This document shows positions 1 to 7,554 of a DNA stretch of 64,000 bases, piece by piece. The stretch is from Virgifigura sp964551315. Lineage in GTDB: Bacteria; Pseudomonadota; Alphaproteobacteria; Dongiales; Dongiaceae. The position numbers and the translations under genes were made by a program. The stretch covers positions 7,006-71,005 of the forward strand of contig CAZKCM010000018.1 of assembly GCA_964551315.1 (NCBI GenBank). The letters run 5' to 3'. Position 1 is the first letter of the stretch. The number at the start of each line of letters is the position of its first letter. The notes beneath the pieces were generated by a model that ran no database searches, was not told the origin of the DNA, and saw only the letters and a program-made list of their open reading frames with translations.

Positions 1-1
1 C

Positions 2-613
2 ACGCCGAAGGAGGGCGTCGCCGACTGGCGCCCGGTCCTGCAGCGCGATTTCGACATCATCATGCGCTTCTGGCATCTGAGCCGCCCGACGATCGCGGCG
101 GTCAAGGGCTATTGCCTCGCGGGTGGCTGCGAGCTCGCCATGGCCTGCGACATCACCATCGCCGCGGAGGGCACCCGCTTCGGCGAGCCGGAGCTGCGCT
201 TCGGCAGCGGCATCGTCGCGCTGCTCCTGCCCTGGCTCAGCGGTCCGAAGAAGGCGAAGGAGCTGCTGCTCACCGGCAACGACAAGGTGACGGCCGAGGA
301 GGCGCTTGCGATCGGCATGATCAACCGGGTGGTGCCGGAAGGGCAGGAGCTCGACGCGGCGCTGGCCATGGCGCGCGACATCGCGGTGATGGACCGTTCG
401 GCGGTTGCCCTGACGAAGCAGGCGATCAACCGCGCCTACGACATCATGGGCATGCGCGAGGCGCTCGCCGCGGCGCTCGACATCGACGTGCAGATCGAAA
501 GCATGGAGACGCCCGAAAGCCGGACCTTCGACGAGATCGCGCGGCGCGACGGCCTCAAGGCGGCGCTCGCCTGGCGCGATTCCCGATTCGGCGGCGGGAC
601 GGACGAAGGCTGA
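2..613 (+). CDS. Enoyl-CoA hydratase/isomerase family protein (5' truncated by window edge)
   Basis: The reading frame is already open at the first bases and ends at the TGA at 611-613, so only the last 203 codons of a crotonase-fold enzyme are visible. Such enzymes hydrate 2-enoyl-CoA or isomerise double bonds during fatty-acid or aromatic catabolism. Sequence support is the oxyanion-hole glycine stretch GYCLAGGCELAMACD, the following EPELRFG segment with a family-typical acidic residue, and the C-terminal helical region (SAVALTKQAINRAYD) that completes the CoA pocket. The true start lies upstream of the window, so an in-frame Met at 62 is not the start. Substrate cannot be told from the sequence; crotonase paralogues are numerous. 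Confidence 0.9.
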   Translation, partial: TPKEGVADWRPVLQRDFDIIMRFWHLSRPTIAAVKGYCLAGGCELAMACDITIAAEGTRFGEPELRFGSGIVALLLPWLSGPKKAKELLLTGNDKVTAEEALAIGMINRVVPEGQELDAALAMARDIAVMDRSAVALTKQAINRAYDIMGMREALAAALDIDVQIESMETPESRTFDEIARRDGLKAALAWRDSRFGGGTDEG

Positions 614-703
614 CGGGCGCCGCGCCGGCCGTCGGTATTAGTCGTTTTTTAGCGGTTATCGCGTCGAATGCGGTGGGTGCGCTCCGCTTCGACGGAATGG
701 CAG

Positions 704-1249
704 ATGACCCGCAACGAACCGCGTAGCTCCGGTGAGGTCGTGGCCAACCCTCTCGATCCGGCTGATTCGCGGTACCCGGAGTTCGGCTTTCTCCTCGGCT
801 ACTGGAACCGGCTGCGCGGGCCGCGGATCGGGCCGTCACGTCGCGAGATCGATCCCGTCGAGCTGAAGCGGGTGCTGCCGCGGCTTGCGCTGGTCGATGT
901 CCTGTCGAGCCGCAAGGACTTCCGGTTTCGCCTGGTGGGAACCGATATCCACAACCTGCACAACTGCGACCTGACCGGCAGGCTGGTCTCGCAGCTACGG
1001 CCGGACGCGTACCGGGACATGCTCCTGGAGCATTTCCTGGAGGTGGCAGCTACCGGGCGGCCGAACGCCCACGAGGTCCGCTTCGTCACCGAGGCCGGAC
1101 TGTCACGGCATTATGCGGCGCTGCGCCTGCCGCTCTCGACCGACGGGCAAACGGTGGACTGCCTGCTGACGATCGACAATTACGGCGACCACTGGAGCGA
1201 TCTCCATCCCTATTTCGACAGGCTCTACGAACGGGCGGGCCGTTCGTAG
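704..1249 (+). CDS. PAS_5-type single PAS domain protein
   Basis: A 181-residue protein that is essentially one PAS_5 domain, a family widespread in alphaproteobacteria and often encoded as a stand-alone sensor with no output domain. Diagnostic stretches are LLGYWNRLRGPRIGPSRR, then DPVELKRVLPRLALVDV, then FRFRLVGTDIHNLHN followed by DLTGR. No transmembrane segment or signal peptide is visible, so it should be cytoplasmic. A second in-frame ATG at 668 would add 12 residues, but the preferred start at 704 gives the usual short polar N-terminus. It is convergent with the oxygenase gene that ends at 1267, only 17 bases away. Ligand and partner are unknown. Confidence 0.72.
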   Translation: MTRNEPRSSGEVVANPLDPADSRYPEFGFLLGYWNRLRGPRIGPSRREIDPVELKRVLPRLALVDVLSSRKDFRFRLVGTDIHNLHNCDLTGRLVSQLRPDAYRDMLLEHFLEVAATGRPNAHEVRFVTEAGLSRHYAALRLPLSTDGQTVDCLLTIDNYGDHWSDLHPYFDRLYERAGRS

Positions 1250-1258
1250 AGGCTGACA

Positions 1259-1277
1259 GCGCTCGGCTATCGAGCGC
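1259..1277. terminator. Hairpin between two convergent genes
   Basis: The perfect 7-bp inverted repeat GCGCTCG / CGAGCGC with a 5-base loop lies at the junction of the convergent genes ending at 1249 (+) and 1267 (-). It overlaps the last codons of the minus-strand gene. There is no T-run on either side, so it could slow polymerase from both directions but is not a classical intrinsic terminator. Confidence 0.3.
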
Positions 1278-1920
1278 TCGGGGGCATTTCGTATCGCGTG
1301 ATCTCGACGTTGGCCGCGATCGAAATGCGCTCGCCGCTGCCGTGGAACGGATGCACCCAATGCTCGAGCCAGGCCGGAAAGGCGACCATGAGCCCCGGCT
1401 TCGGATCGATCGTGATCGCGCGGCCGAACATGAAGCCTGGCAGCCGCCCGTACACGGCCGCCGGGCGAGGATCGCGCAGCTCAAGCTGCCCGTTCTGCGG
1501 GTATCCGGGCTCCGCTTCGCCGACCGCGACGTAATAGACGACGGCCCAGTGGATGCCGGCGTGGACGTGCGGCGTGTTGTAGTTGCCGCTCCGGTTCACG
1601 TTGGCCCAGGCGGCGGCACGGTAGGCGAGCCGCACCGCCTCGGGGTTTTGCCGCACCGGCAGGCGGCTGATCCGCTGGACGGCGGAATCGATCCAGCCTC
1701 GAAGCGTCGCCACCTCCGGCTCCGGCCAGTCGAGCAGCGTTTCCTCCGAATGCCAGCCGCCCGCATTGCTGATGCGCAGCCCCGCGGACCGACGCTCGCG
1801 CTCCAGGATCAGCCGCCTGAGCCCGGCATTGGTCGCCTCGGCATTTGGAATCGCCTGGATCAGCAGCGGCACGTTGAAGGCGAGGCGGATGTCCTGACCA
1901 ATGGCGACGTCGAGGCTCAT
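1267..1920 (-). CDS. Putative 2OG-Fe(II) oxygenase (TIGR02466-like)
   Basis: A 217-residue protein resembling the small putative 2-oxoglutarate/Fe(II) oxygenases first described as TIGR02466. The iron-binding facial triad is suggested by the histidines in NTPHVHAGIHW and by the late histidine of PAWLEHWVHPF. The final GERISIAANVEI matches the position where the family keeps the 2OG-binding Arg. The strand between them (GQLELRDPR) is typical of the double-stranded beta-helix core. The start at 1920 is chosen because AGGAAGGG lies about 9 bases upstream; a longer frame to 1992 has an unconvincing basic leader. The substrate is unknown. No operon partner is visible: it is divergent from the arsR-type gene. 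Confidence 0.72.
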   Translation of the reverse strand: MSLDVAIGQDIRLAFNVPLLIQAIPNAEATNAGLRRLILERERRSAGLRISNAGGWHSEETLLDWPEPEVATLRGWIDSAVQRISRLPVRQNPEAVRLAYRAAAWANVNRSGNYNTPHVHAGIHWAVVYYVAVGEAEPGYPQNGQLELRDPRPAAVYGRLPGFMFGRAITIDPKPGLMVAFPAWLEHWVHPFHGSGERISIAANVEITRYEMPPSAR

Positions 1921-2121
1921 CGATCGAATTCCCTTCCTGTCTTGGCGTCTCTTGGCGTCGCGCCCGGCGACGCGGGTTGTCGAAGGCCCCAACCATAATT
2001 GCGGATGAGCGTGATTGGCTATGGCCGAGGCCGCGCCCGCGACCGGCGGGGTGCCGCGGCGCGTCCTGGCCTGCCGGTGGCCTTACCTGTCATCTGACAA
2101 TACCCCCCTGATTTCTTTGCG

Positions 2122-2149
2122 TTGACATATTCCCATATCGGCATATGTT
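2122..2149 (+). promoter_or_regulatory. Promoter/operator of the arsR-type operon, predicted leaderless
   Basis: TTGACA at 2122-2127 and TATGTT at 2144-2149 are separated by 16 bases, a good sigma-70-type promoter. The spacer contains CATAT and ATATCGGCATATG elements with dyad character, a plausible ArsR-family operator. The predicted start of transcription falls about 7 bases after the -10 box. This coincides with the ATG at 2156, so the mRNA would be leaderless. Confidence 0.6.
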
Positions 2150-2155
2150 ACGGCC

Positions 2156-2497
2156 ATGGCGCGAGCAGCGACGACGTCGGACGTCTTCAACGCGATCGCC
2201 GAGCCGCAGCGACGGGAGATCCTGGTCCTGCTGCGGGCGGGTGAGCGTTCGGTGACCGAGTTGGCTCAGGAGTTGGGGATGACCCAGCCGGGGGCGTCCA
2301 AACACCTGCGGGTGCTCCGGGATGTCGGGCTGGTGCGAGACCGGAAGGCAGGCAAGCAGCGCCTGTACCGCCTCGACGCTCGCGGGCTGCGACCGATTCA
2401 CGAGTGGACCGGCGGTTTCGAGCGGTTCTGGAATGAGAGCTTCGACCGGCTGGACGCGTACGTGCAGGAGCTCAAGCAGGCAAGGAAGGAGAAGTGA
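2156..2497 (+). CDS. ArsR/SmtB-family winged-helix regulator
   Basis: A 113-residue winged-helix repressor. The opening VFNAIAEPQRREILVLLRAGE and the recognition helix region MTQPGASKHLRVLRDVGLV, followed by the wing KQRLYRLD, are typical of the ArsR subgroup that controls AHSA1/SRPBCC genes. No cysteine metal-binding motif is visible, so metal sensing is unlikely. It is the first gene of a three-gene operon: it ends 3 bases before the SRPBCC gene, which in turn overlaps the reductase gene. No Shine-Dalgarno is present ahead of the ATG, which agrees with the leaderless promoter described at 2122-2149. Autorepression through that operator is inferred. Confidence 0.88.
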   Translation: MARAATTSDVFNAIAEPQRREILVLLRAGERSVTELAQELGMTQPGASKHLRVLRDVGLVRDRKAGKQRLYRLDARGLRPIHEWTGGFERFWNESFDRLDAYVQELKQARKEK

Positions 2498-2500
2498 CGG

Positions 2501-3007
2501 ATGGTAGCGACAAGACGCGACGCGCCCGGGCAGTCAACGACGGCCGACCGCGAGATCGTGATCTCCCGGGTCATCGATGCCCCAAGGGAGCTGGTGTTCG
2601 AGGCATTCACCGAAGTCAGGCATCTGTCGCGGTGGTGGGGACCGGAGGGGTTCACCACCACCACGCGGGCGTTCGAGTTCCGCGTCGGAGGGGAGTGGGA
2701 TTTCGTGATGCACGGACCGGACGGGACGGACTACCAGGAATGGATCTGCTGGACCGAGATCACCCCGCCGGAGCGGATCGCGCTCCTGCATGGTGAGCGG
2801 CGCGGCGACCCGAACGCATTTGAGTCGATCCTCACCTTCGCGCCCGACGGCGCGATGACCAGGATCGAGATGCGCACAGTGTTTCCCTCCAAGGAGCTGC
2901 GCGACGAGGCGGTCGAGAAGTACCACGCGATCGAGGGCGGTCGGCAGACCCTGAGCAAGCTGGCCGCCTATGTTACCGAGATTGTTCGGACGGGAGCTGA
3001 GGGCTGA
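2501..3007 (+). CDS. SRPBCC / AHSA1-like protein
   Basis: A 168-residue START-like (SRPBCC) protein of the AHSA1 type. The opening strand is EIVISRVIDAPRELVFEAF, then HLSRWWGPEGFTTTT, and the fold continues with GGEWDFVMHGPDG and a C-terminal long helix around EKYHAIEGGRQTLSKLAAYV. Proteins of this type bind hydrophobic ligands in a deep pocket. When linked to an ArsR regulator their physiological ligand is generally unknown. The gene follows the regulator by 3 bases and its stop overlaps the next ATG by one base (TGATG), so translational coupling is likely. Confidence 0.85.
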   Translation: MVATRRDAPGQSTTADREIVISRVIDAPRELVFEAFTEVRHLSRWWGPEGFTTTTRAFEFRVGGEWDFVMHGPDGTDYQEWICWTEITPPERIALLHGERRGDPNAFESILTFAPDGAMTRIEMRTVFPSKELRDEAVEKYHAIEGGRQTLSKLAAYVTEIVRTGAEG

Positions 3008-3672
3008 TGGCCGGAAAAGTGTTTTTTAGCGTGACGATGTCGCTTGATGGCTTCATGGCGCCGGAGCACCTGCCCGTCGAGGACGTCTTTTCGCCCAAAG
3101 GTAAGAACGACCCGAGGGTCCAGAGCTGGATGAAGAAGTGGTCGGAGCTGCAGGCATGGGCGTTCCCGCAGCGATTCTTTCGGGAAAACCTCAAGCTCGG
3201 CGAGGGCGGTGAGGAAGGACCCGACAACGACATCGCTCGGGCGACGCACGAGCGCACCGGCGCGAGCGTCATGGGCAAACGGATGTTCGACGCCGGCGAG
3301 CTGGCATGGCCGGAGGAGGCGCCGTTCCACACCCCGGTGTTCGTCGTCACCCATGCCAAGCGCGAGCCGTGGGTCCGGCCGGGCGGGACGACCTTCCACT
3401 TCGTCAATGAGGGCATCGAGGCCGCGCTCGACCGGGCCCGTGAGGCCGCCGGCGACCGCGACGTCCGCATCGCGGGCGGCGCGGAGACGATCTTGGAGTA
3501 TCTGAACGCCGGCCTGATCGACGAGTTCTCAATCGCGCTCGCACCCGTGCTGTTCGGCTCCGGAATCCGCCTGTTCGAGGGCGTGGACGCGGACCGCGTG
3601 GCCCTGGAGCCGGTCCGCGCGGAGCCAACGCAGCGGGTAACCCACCTGACCTACGCGGTGCGGGAGCGGTAA
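3007..3672 (+). CDS. Dihydrofolate reductase / RibD C-terminal family protein
   Basis: A 221-residue protein of the RibD C-terminal/DHFR-like reductase family, which uses NADPH. The N-terminal VFFSVTMSLDGFMA is the family signature. It is followed by MGKRMFD, by VFVVTHAKREPW, and by the cofactor-loop strand VRIAGGAETILEYLNAGLIDE with the GGA element. The C-terminus has the usual APVLFGSGIRLFEG. It is the last gene of the arsR-AHSA1-reductase operon, a combination seen repeatedly in actinobacteria and alphaproteobacteria. True folate reduction is unlikely because this family is distinct from FolA; the natural substrate is unknown. Confidence 0.85.
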   Translation: MAGKVFFSVTMSLDGFMAPEHLPVEDVFSPKGKNDPRVQSWMKKWSELQAWAFPQRFFRENLKLGEGGEEGPDNDIARATHERTGASVMGKRMFDAGELAWPEEAPFHTPVFVVTHAKREPWVRPGGTTFHFVNEGIEAALDRAREAAGDRDVRIAGGAETILEYLNAGLIDEFSIALAPVLFGSGIRLFEGVDADRVALEPVRAEPTQRVTHLTYAVRER

Positions 3673-3831
3673 CCGTCTCGCCCCTGCGTCGCGGCTTCGG
3701 CCCATGCGGGTGGACGATCAGTTGGAGAAGATCAGGGCTGCCCCCGGGCATGGGCAAGGGTGCGGTCTCCCGAGGCCGAGCGACCTTTGCCCGCGGTCGG
3801 GCGACGGCTGACACGCGCCGGCGGGCGCGGC

Positions 3832-4530
3832 TTACAGCAGCCCCATGCTGCGGAAGCTGCGGTGGCCGTTGCGGCCGATGATGACGTGGTCGTGCAGGGC
3901 GATGCCGAGCCGCCCGGCCGCCTCGGCGATCTCGCGCGTCATGGCGATGTCGTCCTCCGACGGCGTCGGGTCGCCGGATGGGTGATTGTGGCACATGATG
4001 ATGGCCGTGGCGCCCAGCTCGAGCGCCCGCTTCACCACCTCGCGCGGATAGACGGGCGTGTGGTTGACGGTGCCGCGCTGCTGCACCTCGTCGGCGATGA
4101 GGGCGTTCTTGTTGTCGAGGAAGAGCAGACGGAACTGCTCCACCTTCTGGTGCGCCATGGCCGCGTGGCAGTAGTCGAGCAGCTTCTTCCAGGAGCCGAT
4201 CACCGGCCGGTCGATCAGCTGCTGGCGGGTCATCAGCAGCGCCGCCGCCTCGACGGTCTTGAGCGCCACGATGCTCGCCTCGCCCATGCCCGCGACCTCG
4301 GCCAGCTCCCGCGGGCTCGCCGCCATCACGGCCGCGAAGCTGCCGAACCGCTTCATGAGTGCCTTGGCCAGCGGTTTCATGTCGCCGCGCGGGCGCGCCT
4401 GGAACAGCAGAAGCTCGAGGAGCTCGTAATCCGCAAGCGCTTCCGCCCCGCCGGCGAGAAAGCGCTCGCGCAGCCGTTGCCGATGGCCGAGATAGTGGGG
4501 CTTCTCGCTCTGCGTCCCGTCGTCGGTCAA
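3832..4530 (-). CDS. radC: RadC-family JAB-domain protein
   Basis: A 232-residue RadC/YsxA-type protein. The N-terminal half carries the HhH-like region with YELLELLLF and FGSFAAVMAASPRELAEVAGMG. The C-terminal JAB/MPN metalloprotease-like half has the catalytic metal motif: a Glu early in the domain and HNHPSGDPTPSEDD. The full JAMM signature (E, HxH, SxxD) is present. Despite the name, a role in radiation repair was not upheld for E. coli RadC and the real substrate is unknown. It lies 13 bases downstream of the methionine aminopeptidase gene in the same direction, giving the string sfsA-map-radC. Confidence 0.92.
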   Translation of the reverse strand: MTDDGTQSEKPHYLGHRQRLRERFLAGGAEALADYELLELLLFQARPRGDMKPLAKALMKRFGSFAAVMAASPRELAEVAGMGEASIVALKTVEAAALLMTRQQLIDRPVIGSWKKLLDYCHAAMAHQKVEQFRLLFLDNKNALIADEVQQRGTVNHTPVYPREVVKRALELGATAIIMCHNHPSGDPTPSEDDIAMTREIAEAAGRLGIALHDHVIIGRNGHRSFRSMGLL

Positions 4531-4543
4531 GCGGGGCTGATCC

Positions 4544-5386
4544 TCAGACGGCGTAAGGCGGATGGTCGAGCCCGGCGGGGGAGCGGGTGAAGATCTCGTA
4601 GCCGTCCGCGGTCACGGCCACCGTATGCTCGAACTGGGCCGAGAGGGAGCGGTCGCGCGTCACCGCCGTCCAGCCGTCGTCGAGCACCTTCACGTCATAG
4701 CGCCCGGCGTTGATCATCGGTTCCACGGTGAAGAACATCCCCTCGCGCAAGGTCGGGCCGGTGCCCGGGCGGCCGAAATGGAGGATGCTCGGCGCGTCGT
4801 GGAACACGCGGCCGATGCCGTGGCCGCAGAAGTCGCGCACCACCGAGAAGCGGTGCGATTCGGCAAAGGTCTGGATCGCGTGGCCGATGTCGCCGACCGT
4901 GGCGCCCGGACGGACGGCCTCGATGCCGCGCATCATCGCCTTGTAGGTCACGTCCACCAGCCGCTGCGCCTTCACGCCGACCTTGCCGACGAAGAACATG
5001 CGGCTGGTGTCGCCGTGCCATCCGTCGAGGATCACCGTCACGTCGATGTTCATGATGTCGCCGTCCTGGAGCTTCTTCTCGCCCGGGATGCCGTGGCAGA
5101 CGACGTGGTTGATCGACGTGCAGATCGACTTCGGGAAGCCCCGATAGTTCAACGGCGCCGGCACGGCGCCGTGGTCGGTGATGAACGCGTGGCACAGCCG
5201 GTCCAACTCGCCCGTGGTGACGCCGGGCTTGACGTACGGCGTGATGAAATCGAGCGTCTCGGCCGCCAGCCGGCCCGCACGGCGCATCCCCTCGAACGCC
5301 TCCGCGCCATGGATCTTGATGCGGCGATCCTCGGCGCTCCAGTCGTGAGCGGGCTCGGTGCTCTTCATCAAATTGAGAATCCTCAT
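4544..5386 (-). CDS. map: Type I methionine aminopeptidase
   Basis: A 280-residue enzyme that removes the initiator Met from nascent proteins. The five metal ligands are recognisable: Asp in NIDVTVILDGWHGD (two Asp, 11 residues apart), His in FCGHGIGRVFHDAP, Glu in FTVEPMINAG and Glu in FEHTVAVT. HVVCHGIPG supplies the substrate-proximal His. I chose the ATG at 5386, which has GGGGAAAG immediately upstream; an ATG at 5368 would start at MKSTEPAHD and is nearly as good. Reading further upstream gives a proline/arginine-rich non-family leader and is rejected. It sits between sfsA and radC, all on the minus strand. Confidence 0.94.
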   Translation of the reverse strand: MRILNLMKSTEPAHDWSAEDRRIKIHGAEAFEGMRRAGRLAAETLDFITPYVKPGVTTGELDRLCHAFITDHGAVPAPLNYRGFPKSICTSINHVVCHGIPGEKKLQDGDIMNIDVTVILDGWHGDTSRMFFVGKVGVKAQRLVDVTYKAMMRGIEAVRPGATVGDIGHAIQTFAESHRFSVVRDFCGHGIGRVFHDAPSILHFGRPGTGPTLREGMFFTVEPMINAGRYDVKVLDDGWTAVTRDRSLSAQFEHTVAVTADGYEIFTRSPAGLDHPPYAV

Positions 5387-5510
5387 CTTTCCCCGGGGCG
5401 GCGCCGGGCCGCCTTCCATGCTTCGCGTCCAGTGTCCAATAGTTCTGTGTCCAATAAATGGGTTCGGAGAGGAGATTGCAAGTGGCGGGACGGGGTGCCG
5501 GCGGGGCCCG

Positions 5511-6230
5511 CTATAGGGCAAGGGGCAGGGGACGGGCGACCTCGATGCCGTCACGGCGGACCGTGCAGGAATAGCACAGCACCTCCACCCCGGCGGCCCG
5601 GGCCCGGTCCAGGGCGGCGGCATAGGCCGGGTCGATGTCGCCGGCGATGGCAAAGCGGTCGCAGTCCGCGCGCTGGACGATATAGAGCATGACCGCGCGG
5701 GCCCCGGCCGTCGCCACCATCTCCGCCATCTCGTCGAGATGCTTGGCGCCGCGGGCGGTGACGGAGTCCGGGAACTCCGCGGCCGTTTCCCGCCGCAGAT
5801 GCACGTTCTTCACCTCGACGTAGCAGGGCGCCCGTCCCCCGCCTTCCAGGAGGATGTCGATCCGCGAGTTGCGGCCGTACCGGACTTCCCGGCGCAGCGT
5901 CTCATAGCCGGCCAGCTCGGGGATGCGCCCGGCCACAATGGCCTCGGCGGCCAGCCGGTTGGGGTGGGCCGTGTTGATTCCGACCAGGTGGTCGCCGACG
6001 CGGATCAGCTCCCAGCTATAGCGCAGCCGCCGCTTGGGATCCGTGGCCGGCGAGAGCCAGACCTCCGAGCCCGGCGTCGTCAGGCCCAGCATCGATCCGG
6101 GGTTGGCGCAATGGGCGGTGACGGTGCCGTTGGTGCTCCCGTCGGCGGCATTGACCAATTCGACGTCGCTCAGGAATCGCTTGTAGCGGCGGACCAGACG
6201 GCCCTCGATCAGGGGAACGGGAAACTTCAT
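5511..6230 (-). CDS. sfsA: SfsA (sugar fermentation stimulation protein homologue)
   Basis: A 239-residue SfsA protein of full family length. Recognisable blocks are the N-terminal LIEGRLVRRYKRFLSDVEL, then AHCANPGSMLGL, then LVGINTAHPNRLAAEA, and the nuclease-like core RIDILLEGG...YVEVKNVHL. This core resembles the D-ExK arrangement of restriction-endonuclease-fold enzymes. SfsA was first linked to maltose metabolism in E. coli and is thought to bind DNA or act as a nuclease; its biochemical role here is not established. It is the first gene of the sfsA-map-radC string and is divergent from the lipoprotein gene that begins at 6390. Confidence 0.93.
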   Translation of the reverse strand: MKFPVPLIEGRLVRRYKRFLSDVELVNAADGSTNGTVTAHCANPGSMLGLTTPGSEVWLSPATDPKRRLRYSWELIRVGDHLVGINTAHPNRLAAEAIVAGRIPELAGYETLRREVRYGRNSRIDILLEGGGRAPCYVEVKNVHLRRETAAEFPDSVTARGAKHLDEMAEMVATAGARAVMLYIVQRADCDRFAIAGDIDPAYAAALDRARAAGVEVLCYSCTVRRDGIEVARPLPLAL

Positions 6231-6389
6231 CGCGCCGGCAGGGTAGGGAATCGTGCCGCGTCCTGCAATTGCCGATCGGGCTTAACCCGGGATGGCAGCT
6301 CCGCCGGATGCCGTCTCCGCACTCGCCCGTTGCAAAACCGGGGCGGCGGGGGCAATCTCTTGCCCCGTATGCAGGAGGCAACCCCCTTC

Positions 6390-6773
6390 ATGAAACCCGC
6401 CTTGCCGCTCGCGGCCTTGCTTGTCGCCGCTCTCGCCGGCTGCTCCTCCATATCCTGGTTCGGTCAACCGGAGCCGCGGCCGGTGCCGCGTGCGGCGGAC
6501 TATGGCGAGGACGACGCGGTCATCGCTGCCCTCGAGGCCTGCAGGGCGCAGGCCCGCGCCGTCATTCAGCGGGACACCGCCATTGATCGGGACATCGCCA
6601 CCGGCGATCCGGCGTTCCGCGGCGCGCCCGGCCTGGATTGGCGGAGCGAGGGCGACCTCGACCTGATCCAGAACATGGACCAGTTCGAGACCGGCCGGCG
6701 CTACGACCGGATCGTCGCCGACTGCATGCGGCGGAAGGGCTACGCCCCGGCGGCCGAGGAGCCGGAGTCCTGA
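6390..6773 (+). CDS. Small lipoprotein of unknown function
   Basis: A 127-residue predicted lipoprotein. The N-terminus has a short basic region, a hydrophobic stretch and the lipobox LAGC followed by SS, so lipidation at Cys18 is expected and no Asp follows that would retain it in the inner membrane. The mature part is acidic, with a conserved-looking pair of cysteines (LEACRAQ and IVADCMRRKGY) at either end that could form a disulphide. AGGAGG lies about 10 bases before the ATG. It is followed after 13 bases by the CinA-like gene. I do not recognise a family with a known function. Confidence 0.75.
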   Translation: MKPALPLAALLVAALAGCSSISWFGQPEPRPVPRAADYGEDDAVIAALEACRAQARAVIQRDTAIDRDIATGDPAFRGAPGLDWRSEGDLDLIQNMDQFETGRRYDRIVADCMRRKGYAPAAEEPES

Positions 6774-6786
6774 TGGCGGATCGGAG

Positions 6787-7554
6787 ATGACGGACCGCAC
6801 CGACAGCCCGACGGTCACCGCCGCCGTCCTCATCATCGGCAACGAGATCCTTTCGGGCCGCACCCGCGACGCCAATCTGCCCTATCTGGCCGTCCGGCTG
6901 AACGAGATCGGCATCCGGCTGCGCGAGGCCCGCGTGATCGCGGACGTCGAGGAGGACATCGTCGCCGCCGTCAACCAGTGCCGCTCCCGCTACGACTACG
7001 TCTTCACCACCGGCGGGATCGGTCCGACCCACGACGACATCACCGCGGCCTCGGTGGCCAAGGCCTTCGGCCTGCCGCTGGTCCGCAACCCGGCGGCCGT
7101 GGCCCGGCTGGAGGCGCATTACGAGCCGGGAATGCTGAACGAGGCGCGGCTGCGCATGGCGAACACGCCGGAGGGCGCGACGCTGATCGACAACCCGGTC
7201 AGCGCCGCCCCGGGCTTCCAGATCGGCAACGTCTTCGTGCTGGCGGGGGTGCCCTCGATCATGCAGGCCATGTTCGAGGGGCTGAAGCATCGCCTCGCCG
7301 GCGGGGCGCCGATGTTGTCGCGGACCGTGGCCGTCTTCCTGCCCGAAGGCGCGATCGCCAAGGGCCTGGGCGCCCTCCAGGACCGGTATCCGATGCTGGA
7401 GATCGGCAGCTACCCCTTCTTCCGCCAGGGGAAGTTCGGCACCAGCCTGGTCCTGCGCGGCACCGACTCCGCGGTCCTCGACCGCGCCGCCGAGGAGCTG
7501 CGCGCGCTCATTCGCGAGCTCGGCGCCGAGCCCCTGGACGCGGAGCCGGCCTGA
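6787..7554 (+). CDS. CinA-N/MoCF-type molybdopterin-binding domain protein
   Basis: A 255-residue protein with a single MoCF_biosynth domain. Visible motifs are AVLIIGNEILSGRTRDAN, RLNEIGIRLREARVIADVEEDI, and VFTTGGIGPTHDDITAASVAKAFG, which is the molybdopterin-binding loop shared with MoaB/MogA and CinA. The C-terminal nicotinamide-nucleotide amidase domain of full-length CinA is absent, so this is the short form often labelled competence/damage-inducible protein A. It follows the lipoprotein gene by 13 bases. Its last 47 bases overlap, on the opposite strand, the 3' end of the hydrolase gene. The substrate is uncertain: an ADP-ribose pyrophosphatase-like activity is known for some CinA N domains. 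Confidence 0.85.
   Translation: MTDRTDSPTVTAAVLIIGNEILSGRTRDANLPYLAVRLNEIGIRLREARVIADVEEDIVAAVNQCRSRYDYVFTTGGIGPTHDDITAASVAKAFGLPLVRNPAAVARLEAHYEPGMLNEARLRMANTPEGATLIDNPVSAAPGFQIGNVFVLAGVPSIMQAMFEGLKHRLAGGAPMLSRTVAVFLPEGAIAKGLGALQDRYPMLEIGSYPFFRQGKFGTSLVLRGTDSAVLDRAAEELRALIRELGAEPLDAEPA

Noticed and set aside
1259..1277. Strong intrinsic terminator
   Set aside because: A hairpin exists but there is no T-run on either strand, so only a low-confidence feature is listed.
5739..6389. Long upstream extension of the lipoprotein frame
   Set aside because: It runs antisense through sfsA; the lipoprotein signal sequence with a good AGGAGG starts at 6390.
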